Positions 34,905 through 39,801 of a stretch of 39,801 nucleotides of DNA are shown here, one piece after another. Position 1 is the stretch's first letter. The number at the start of each line of letters is the position of its first letter. This stretch comes from CAYSPT01 sp964432985 (GTDB lineage: Bacteria > Muiribacteriota > CAYSPT01). Below the pieces are notes generated by a model. It did not search any database. It was not told the origin of the DNA and saw only the letters and a list, made by a program, of their open reading frames with translations. Made by a program: the position numbers and the translations under genes. The stretch covers positions 1-39,801 of the forward strand of contig CAYSPT010000046.1 of assembly GCA_964432985.1 (NCBI GenBank). Reading direction: 5' to 3'.

Positions 34905-35333
34905 TCAATCAGATTCGGCAGCTAACTCGTAATTATCGATCCAGTCATAACCGAAAAAGCCTGGTTTAATTTCCAGGAGCATCCGTCCGCGGCAGGAAAG
35001 CGGGTAGTAAAAGGATTCCTTCACCTTGATCTTTCTGGACAATGTGTTCGGCAGGTGGGCTGCGGTCGAGCAATCCGTTTGTAACAGTNNNNNNNNNNNN
35101 NNNNNNNNNNNNNNNNNNNNNNNNNNNNNNNNNNNNNNNNNNNNNNNNNNNNNNNNNNNNNNNNNNNNNNNNNNNNNNNNNNNNNNNNCTCCCAGGACTG
35201 TAGCCAGTTGGGAAATTTTCTGGCTGGATGTTTGACTTGGAACCGTTTTCTTGAAAGTATATACAATGGCTACCAGCGGCACGATAACCATTAAAACAGT
35301 GAGAATGTTCACGTAAATCTGAATAGCGGCCAT
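34905..35333 (-). CDS. Small membrane-anchored protein, interrupted by assembly gap
   Basis: The N-terminal part (35189-35333) has ~48 codons with one transmembrane helix (ILTVLMVIVPLVAIVYTF) after a short N-terminus, then KKTVPSQTSSQKISQLATVL. After 100 N the C-terminal part (34905-35088) gives ~60 residues (SRKIKVKESFYYPLSCRGRM; LEIKPGFFGYDWIDNY). The frames agree if the gap were 100 nt, but that length is a placeholder, so joining them is an assumption. The layout suggests a single-pass inner membrane protein with a periplasmic or cytoplasmic beta-rich tail. No function is recognised. Confidence 0.5.
   Translation of the reverse strand: MAAIQIYVNILTVLMVIVPLVAIVYTFKKTVPSQTSSQKISQLATVLGXXXXXXXXXXXXXXXXXXXXXXXXXXXXXXXXXXLLQTDCSTAAHLPNTLSRKIKVKESFYYPLSCRGRMLLEIKPGFFGYDWIDNYELAAESD
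35089..35188. other. Assembly gap of 100 N
   Basis: Exactly 100 N. Unlike the first gap, the flanks show no repeat, so the cause is not visible. Confidence 0.97.
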
Positions 35334-35549
35334 GAGCTATTAAACTACCTCGATCCGGTCCGGCATCACTTCGATAATACTCTCCGTCCTATGGATATGA
35401 TACAATCATGGTGTCCGCCGGTCAAAATGTTGGCCAAAATTAAGAATCTCCTTCTTCGCCTGAAAGCTTGGCGAATCAAACACTGCGCGGATTATTTATT
35501 ATATTGTTCATAAAGAAAAAAAAATTATGTTGGAGAACATAACAATGGT

Positions 35550-35556
35550 AAAAAAG
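35550..35556 (+). promoter_or_regulatory. A_AAA_AAG slippery heptamer, candidate -1 frameshift site
   Basis: An ATG at 35545 with GGAG eight nt upstream (35532-35536 region) opens a short frame ATG GTA AAA AAG. The heptamer A AAA AAG is in the phase used for -1 slippage (as in dnaX). After the slip, reading continues GCT TCA ACA GGT GTA TCC ATG GCC, directly into the frame of the gene annotated from 35574. It may instead be a one-base sequencing or genomic indel in the A6 run. Confidence 0.4.
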
Positions 35557-35573
35557 CTTCAACAGGTGTATCC

Positions 35574-36665
35574 ATGGCCTGGCAACTTGCGGCCCGCATT
35601 GCGGTCTCTCTAAAGCACGAATTCATCGAAAAGGAGCATTTGTTCATCGCAATCTTCAGCCTGGAAAAACTTATCGAGCAAGGGAGCGGTCCTGATGGAA
35701 CCGGGAAAATTGATATCAGTCTCCGGTCAAGTCAAGCCCTTAAAAAAGAGTGCCAGGCTCTCGAGGAATTATTGACTGATTTCGGAGTCACTTGTGACCA
35801 GTTGCGGAAAGGTGTCCTGGTTCAGTTGAGGCCGGGCACCAGCACACTGACCGAAGATGTCATTCACCGAAACTATAACTGCAAATTGATATTCACCCGT
35901 GCCGAAGAGCTGGCCAAATTAGCCGGTGCTTCCTTTTCGTGCTTGCATCTGTTGACAATTCTCATGAAGAATCCCAGCAGTATTATCGATAATGCCTTGA
36001 ACAGAGTCAGAATCCTGCCTCGCCTGTTCTGGCAGAAACTACTCACTGCTACCGGGCAAACGAACGTATACGCAACCACGTTTCAAACACCGGAGCTTAA
36101 TACTTGTTTTATGTTCCAGGAGGATAAGACGGCCAAGCACCATACCATCCTGGCAGGCAGAATCATCGGTTCAAAAGACCTTATTGAGGAACTGGGCGAG
36201 CTTCAGCTCTGCTGCCTGCTGGAAGAGCGCAATGAGCTGATCAAACGAATAGTCGAACGCAACGGCCGGGGAGAAATGATTAAATCTGTCGAAAAGGGTT
36301 TGCTGGCCGTGTTTTCAACCTCCATGGCGGCAGTGGAAAGCGCGGTGGATATCCAGGAGGGAATTCCCAAACAGGACCAGCTTCAAATGGGATTTGGACT
36401 TGAGCGCGGTGTAATCAACCGCAGCGAAGCCGGCCGGTCGGTGGAGATTTCTGGAGATGCGGTGACTCTGGCACAAAAAATGGCGAAAATAGCCACCGGC
36501 GGTGAAATCCTGGCCAGTGAGGAAGTATTTAAACAGGTTGGCTCCACTTCTGTGGGAAATGTCAAATGGGAGCCGGCTGGGTCGTGTGAAGTCGCCCCCG
36601 GCAAACCAGCCATCAGCGTACACAAAGCTACCAGTTCATTACTATTCAATCCCAATGTAATATAA
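35574..36665 (+). CDS. Clp-N domain fused to degenerate nucleotidyl-cyclase domain (paralog)
   Basis: The 363-residue protein is a clear paralog of the one at 6893-8044; both begin with MAWQ(I/L)AA and share (H/E)xIEKEHLFIxIFSL. It has two Clp-N repeats (~1-165; the second with AEELAKLAGASFSCLHLLTIL) and a C-terminal cyclase homology domain: TILAGRIIGSKDLIEEL, MIKSVEKGLLAVF, AVESAVDIQE and SGDAVTLAQKMAKIATGGEI. The first metal Asp position reads Arg and GDG reads EKG, so catalysis is very unlikely. An AGGTG ribosome binding site precedes ATG 35574, but an upstream ATG at 35545 joined by a -1 shift would complete the first helix and match the paralog's N-terminus better. It is transcribed alone. 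Confidence 0.72.
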   Translation: MAWQLAARIAVSLKHEFIEKEHLFIAIFSLEKLIEQGSGPDGTGKIDISLRSSQALKKECQALEELLTDFGVTCDQLRKGVLVQLRPGTSTLTEDVIHRNYNCKLIFTRAEELAKLAGASFSCLHLLTILMKNPSSIIDNALNRVRILPRLFWQKLLTATGQTNVYATTFQTPELNTCFMFQEDKTAKHHTILAGRIIGSKDLIEELGELQLCCLLEERNELIKRIVERNGRGEMIKSVEKGLLAVFSTSMAAVESAVDIQEGIPKQDQLQMGFGLERGVINRSEAGRSVEISGDAVTLAQKMAKIATGGEILASEEVFKQVGSTSVGNVKWEPAGSCEVAPGKPAISVHKATSSLLFNPNVI

Positions 36666-36769
36666 ACTCCTTAAGGAAGCCGCTTTTCGCGGCGGCCGCG
36701 CCGCACGTTTCCATCCAAAAATCAGGGTCAGTGCTTTCAGTGGAGACTGTCCAGTCTACCGGTTTGCCT

Positions 36770-38065
36770 TCATTCGTAAAGGTAGACCTGATAGTTGCTC
36801 TTCAACGCAGCGATGAAATTCGCCTGCTCATTTCGGTCAACGGTCTTTTCCTTCAGGGCTTTATCCAGCAGGCCGGGAAGGTCGTCAAGTGTTTTGCAGT
36901 GACCCGCAATCAGACCGTCAATGTTGTAAAAAGCCTGTCCGAGGGTGATGACGGGAATCCCTTTCTCAATGGCTTCGATTCCGACAGTGGAGTTTACGGT
37001 GATTACCAGGTCGCATCGTCCCGACAGGATGGCGGGCACCGGTACTGTCCTGATGAGAAAGCAGTCTTCGTTGTCGATCTTGACGGCTGAGGCTGATTCG
37101 GGATGGGTTTTGAACAGCACACACGTTTTTTCACCTTGGCGGGCGTTGAAGGAGGTTACAGCCGCACAGATACCATCAGCCAGCTCCTGCATGGTCGAAA
37201 GCAGGGGAGAGTAGAGCAGGATCTGGGTATCGGTTTCCACCTGGAACGGGCAGAGGATGACGTACCGGTAACGCTCAAGCTCCGGAAACGGGTACTCTTC
37301 TTTTTTACGAAACCGCGGTATCCTGATCCGCTTCTTGATACCCGCTTCCAGGAGGTCTTTCCCTTCGGAGTCCCTCAGAAATATCATCCGACGCGGCTGC
37401 CGTTTCATGGCCAGGTAGGCGTTCAGGAGAGCCGCTTTGGGAACCCGTGCCTTGTAGTCGATCATCTTCTCCCGCTTGTACGGAATGAGCGTCATCAGGT
37501 CATGGTACAGATCCGTTTGTTGGTATGGAAACGGTTGTTTTTCGTAAAGATCGGCCTGGGAGGAGATGGAGTTGAGCCTGTTGACACCCCGGCCGTCCAC
37601 GGTAACGTAGTGGGGTCGGAACAGCCCCTGCTCGAACACGATTTTTTTTATTCCATACCGTTCGCTCAGGATATCGAGTACCGTGATGAAAAGGTTCAAA
37701 CGCCCGTTGAACAAGATCACGTAATCGAACCGGCCCTTTTCCAGAAACGAAACAATCTCCCGGGCGTAGTGGTTCGCCGCCTGTTGCAGTGTTTCCAAAA
37801 ATGTCGCATGGCAGTGCTTCTCCGCCACCCTGGCACTGAACCGAACGGCTTCATCGAGCTCATGGGAGGAAAGAAACGTGCCTGTCTCTTCTCCCGGGGC
37901 GATGTGAACCGACTTGGTCTCAAGCTCATCATACATGAGGCGCCCATAGTCGGTGAACGACACGTAGGTGATCCGGTATTTACCCGGATATTGTTCGTGC
38001 AAGTCCTCGAATAAGTTCAGGAGCAGGTTAGCTCCACCGAACGGACAGACGAACACGTTGATCAT
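36770..38065 (-). CDS. KpsS/KpsC-like capsule polysaccharide synthesis protein
   Basis: I chose the ATG at 38065 (MINVFVCPFGGANLLLNLFE), with AAGGG 9 nt upstream, giving 431 residues; a GTG at 38110 is possible. The protein has a GT-B-like layout. The second half contains YVILCPFQVETDTQILLYSP, VLFKTHPES and DLVITVNSTVGIEAIEKGIP with VITLGQAFYN, which are the hallmarks of the Capsule_synth family (KpsC, KpsS, LipB). KpsS and KpsC add the beta-Kdo linker on phosphatidylglycerol that anchors group 2 capsules. The precise sugar here is not determined. It is divergent from the radical SAM gene, with ~150 bp between, and should belong to the same surface-polysaccharide locus. Confidence 0.8.
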   Translation of the reverse strand: MINVFVCPFGGANLLLNLFEDLHEQYPGKYRITYVSFTDYGRLMYDELETKSVHIAPGEETGTFLSSHELDEAVRFSARVAEKHCHATFLETLQQAANHYAREIVSFLEKGRFDYVILFNGRLNLFITVLDILSERYGIKKIVFEQGLFRPHYVTVDGRGVNRLNSISSQADLYEKQPFPYQQTDLYHDLMTLIPYKREKMIDYKARVPKAALLNAYLAMKRQPRRMIFLRDSEGKDLLEAGIKKRIRIPRFRKKEEYPFPELERYRYVILCPFQVETDTQILLYSPLLSTMQELADGICAAVTSFNARQGEKTCVLFKTHPESASAVKIDNEDCFLIRTVPVPAILSGRCDLVITVNSTVGIEAIEKGIPVITLGQAFYNIDGLIAGHCKTLDDLPGLLDKALKEKTVDRNEQANFIAALKSNYQVYLYE

Positions 38066-38216
38066 TCGGGACGCCCTTTTTCTTAAGTACGTTGTTTGCG
38101 CGGTTATCACGCTAACATATTCGGGTAGCTACTGCAAATGGTTCAGGCTGATCCGGCAGCAGGCAAAACGCTGGACAAGAACCGGCAAACAACTGTAGAC
38201 TTGCCAGGCATGCATC

Positions 38217-39215
38217 ATGGAATCCCGGGAAGAGACAGGCCGCCGAATGAACCTGAATATCGAGCGATTCCAGTTTGCCGTGACCTACCGGTGCAATTCG
38301 AAGTGCGCCATATGCGGTATCTGGAAGAAGGAGAAAAAGCCTGAGCTGGCCCTTTACGATCTTGAAAACCTGGTTAACTCCGGGCATCTCAAGAAAGTGA
38401 AATCTATCGGTATCTCCGGGGGAGAGCCCTTTCTCAGGGAAGACCTGGCCGAGGTGACCGCTTTCCTGTCCGGGCACCTATCGCGCCCGGCGGTGTGGAT
38501 ATCCACCAACGGTCTGCTGACGATGAAAATCGCCGGTGCAATAAAAACATTACAACAAAAAAACGTACGTATAGGTCTAAACATCTCGGTGGACGGATGT
38601 GAGAAGACACACGATCGTCTCCGGGGCGTGCCTGGCGGCTACCGGAAGGTACTGGAGACCCTGGAAGCCTGTAAAGACATCAGTGTCCCGCTCACTGTGA
38701 GTTTTACCATCTGCCCGGAAAACCACCGGGAGCTGCCGGATGTCTTTGCACTGTCGTTGAGATATGGTGCCGCTTTTACCTTCAGACTGGCCGCTTCAAG
38801 CTTCTTTTACAATAACGATCCGCCCCGGTGGACGCCTGAAGACCTGGATGCGGTGGAAGACATAATCGGCAGCGTGCGTGCTGCTGGCGGCGTGAGCTGG
38901 CTCGACTGGTTTAAACACCTGGTGAGTGCCAGGAGGATCTTTGAGATGAAGCAGATCGACTTTGCCCGGAAACCACGGAGGATGATTCGCTGCCACTCGG
39001 GGTTCACCTCGTTTTACCTGGACCCCTTCGGTGACGTGTTTCCGTGCATAATGCTTCAGCGGACGATGGGGAACATCAAGGAAACCTCTCTGGATGCCCT
39101 GTGGTGCTCGGAGCGGGCAGAAGCTGTACGGTCCCATATCCGTGATGAGCGTTGTTTCTGCTGGACGGACTGCGAGACGCTGCCGGCCATTCGAAAGGAG
39201 CTTTGGCGGTTGTGA
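38217..39215 (+). CDS. Radical SAM protein with SPASM-like C-terminus
   Basis: The 332-residue protein begins at the ATG at 38217; a second ATG at 38247 (MNLNIERFQFAVTYRC) is about as likely. The radical SAM cluster is CNSKCAIC (C26, C30, C33), followed by GISGGEPFLREDL for SAM binding and WISTNGLL, NISVDG. The C-terminus has a SPASM-like set: CHSGFTSFYLDPFGDVFPC and then CFCWTDCE, which would bind a second iron-sulfur cluster. The gene overlaps the next glycosyltransferase gene by 4 bp (GTGA). Related proteins are often found in polysaccharide loci. The substrate cannot be predicted; peptide or sugar modification are both possible. Confidence 0.88.
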   Translation: MESREETGRRMNLNIERFQFAVTYRCNSKCAICGIWKKEKKPELALYDLENLVNSGHLKKVKSIGISGGEPFLREDLAEVTAFLSGHLSRPAVWISTNGLLTMKIAGAIKTLQQKNVRIGLNISVDGCEKTHDRLRGVPGGYRKVLETLEACKDISVPLTVSFTICPENHRELPDVFALSLRYGAAFTFRLAASSFFYNNDPPRWTPEDLDAVEDIIGSVRAAGGVSWLDWFKHLVSARRIFEMKQIDFARKPRRMIRCHSGFTSFYLDPFGDVFPCIMLQRTMGNIKETSLDALWCSERAEAVRSHIRDERCFCWTDCETLPAIRKELWRL

Positions 39216-39801
39216 AAAAGATCCTGTTTGCCACCGACAACCGATTCTGGCTCACCAACCAGGGAAGCAAGTGCCGGATAGCCGCCTTGCTGAAGCACCT
39301 GACCGGCAGCGGCTTCGAGGTACACCTCTACTTCGTCGGTTTCATGCGGTCAGCCACCAGGCGAAAAATACGGGAAACGTTTGGTATCGAGAGGATTTAC
39401 CCGAACCCCCTTTCTCCCGCGTACCTGGTGTTTGAAATCTTCCGGATAGTCCGCTGGTTGACCAGACGGCGTTTTGGAGAACCGACTCTCGGACATTTCC
39501 GTTCCCCGCGGCAGCGAAATCATTTCCAGACCGTCCTTCAAACAGTTGAACCGGATATCATTATCATCCAGTACATCCACCTGGCTTACCTGCTGGAAAA
39601 TCTGCCGGTTCTTCCCGGCAAAGAGGCGCGTGTCACGGTCATCGACACCCATGATCTGATGTTCAGGCGCAGGGACGTGTTTCACCGGCACGGCCAAAAG
39701 CACTGGATAGCAATTACCAGGCAGGAAGAAAAAAACGTCCTGGAGCGCTTTGATCTTATTATGGCCATCCAGGAAAAGGAGGCCTCACTCATCAGGCAGA
39801 T
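39212..39801 (+). CDS. GT4-type glycosyltransferase, 3' truncated by window end
   Basis: The frame begins at GTG 39212, overlapping the previous stop by 4 bp, with AAAGGAG about 11 nt upstream, and is open to the window end (196 codons). The N-terminus KKILFATDNRFWLTNQGSKC and the following helix RIAALLKHLTGSGFEVHLYF are the usual start of a GT-B glycosyltransferase of family 4, where the N-terminal Rossmann domain binds the acceptor. Further on, EPDIIIIQYIHLAYLLENL and VTVIDTHDLMFRRRDVF match the 'D..h.H.' region of sugar transferases, where donors are handled by the missing C-terminal half. It probably adds a sugar to a lipid-linked oligosaccharide in the same pathway as the KpsS-like gene. 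Confidence 0.8.
   Translation, partial: MKKILFATDNRFWLTNQGSKCRIAALLKHLTGSGFEVHLYFVGFMRSATRRKIRETFGIERIYPNPLSPAYLVFEIFRIVRWLTRRRFGEPTLGHFRSPRQRNHFQTVLQTVEPDIIIIQYIHLAYLLENLPVLPGKEARVTVIDTHDLMFRRRDVFHRHGQKHWIAITRQEEKNVLERFDLIMAIQEKEASLIRQ

Noticed and set aside
36679..36693. Terminator after the second Clp-N/cyclase gene
   Set aside because: Only a 5-bp GCCGC/GCGGC stem with no T-tract; too weak to call.
37103..38014. 303-codon plus-strand frame opposite the KpsS-like gene
   Set aside because: No recognisable domain or ribosome binding site; the minus strand encodes the conserved capsule-synthesis motifs.

Overview
The window looks like a contig or scaffold from a Gram-negative-type bacterium, probably assembled from a metagenome: two runs of exactly 100 N mark scaffold gaps. 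Lineage cannot be fixed from sequence alone. A Ser/Thr kinase with 25 TPRs, exported proteins with pseudopilin-like C-terminal motifs, a split glycine decarboxylase (gcvPA/gcvPB), a KpsS-like capsule protein and sigma-70 promoters of near-perfect consensus (TTGACA-N17-TATAAT) suggest an uncultured lineage near Desulfobacterota, Planctomycetes or candidate phyla. Starts are a mix of ATG, GTG and TTG, usually with GGAG-type ribosome binding sites. No rRNA, tRNA, CRISPR array, transposase or phage gene was seen.

Layout. 1-1134: the 3' part of a CreD-like membrane protein, convergent across a strong hairpin with a 723-codon exported protein bearing a parvulin-like C-terminus (1203-3371). 3535-11797 is a regulatory block: a primary-type sigma-70 factor behind a perfect consensus promoter, an unrecognised protein, a stand-alone CheY-like receiver, a Clp-N domain fused to a degenerate class III nucleotidyl-cyclase domain, and a Ser/Thr kinase with 25 TPRs. 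12140-17939 holds mainly exported proteins: a lytic transglycosylase, a protein split by an assembly gap inside an 18-bp tandem repeat, a CDP-alcohol phosphatidyltransferase, a small zinc-ribbon protein and two overlapping exported proteins. 18167-19744 is a PilB/GspE-type ATPase with an excisionase-type helix-turn-helix at its N-terminus.

From 32865 down to 19741 every gene lies on the minus strand and most are metabolic: accB, lpdA, gcvT, gcvH, gcvPA, gcvPB, a PfkB-family kinase, hom, thrC and a NatA/NatB-like ABC transporter. Together they give glycine cleavage to 5,10-methylene-THF, CO2 and NH3 (with its E3 subunit encoded alongside), homoserine and threonine synthesis, and a biotin carrier for acetyl-CoA carboxylase. 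No thrB is present.

32972-39801 holds a PMT/ArnT-like glycosyltransferase, a possible outer-membrane beta-barrel remnant, a small membrane protein broken by the second gap, a second Clp-N/cyclase-like paralog, and a surface-polysaccharide set (KpsS-like protein, radical SAM/SPASM protein, GT4-type glycosyltransferase cut by the window end).

The most distinctive observations are (i) the two Clp-N plus degenerate cyclase fusion proteins, apparently a little-described signalling family, one preceded by an A_AAA_AAG slippery heptamer that would join an upstream start to the gene by a -1 shift; (ii) many short tandem duplications, several with a period of exactly 17 bp, in intergenic regions, plus duplicated gene edges; (iii) the (DKFPGI)n coding repeat that broke the assembly; and (iv) the helix-turn-helix/PilB fusion with a 12-bp palindrome just downstream of its predicted promoter.
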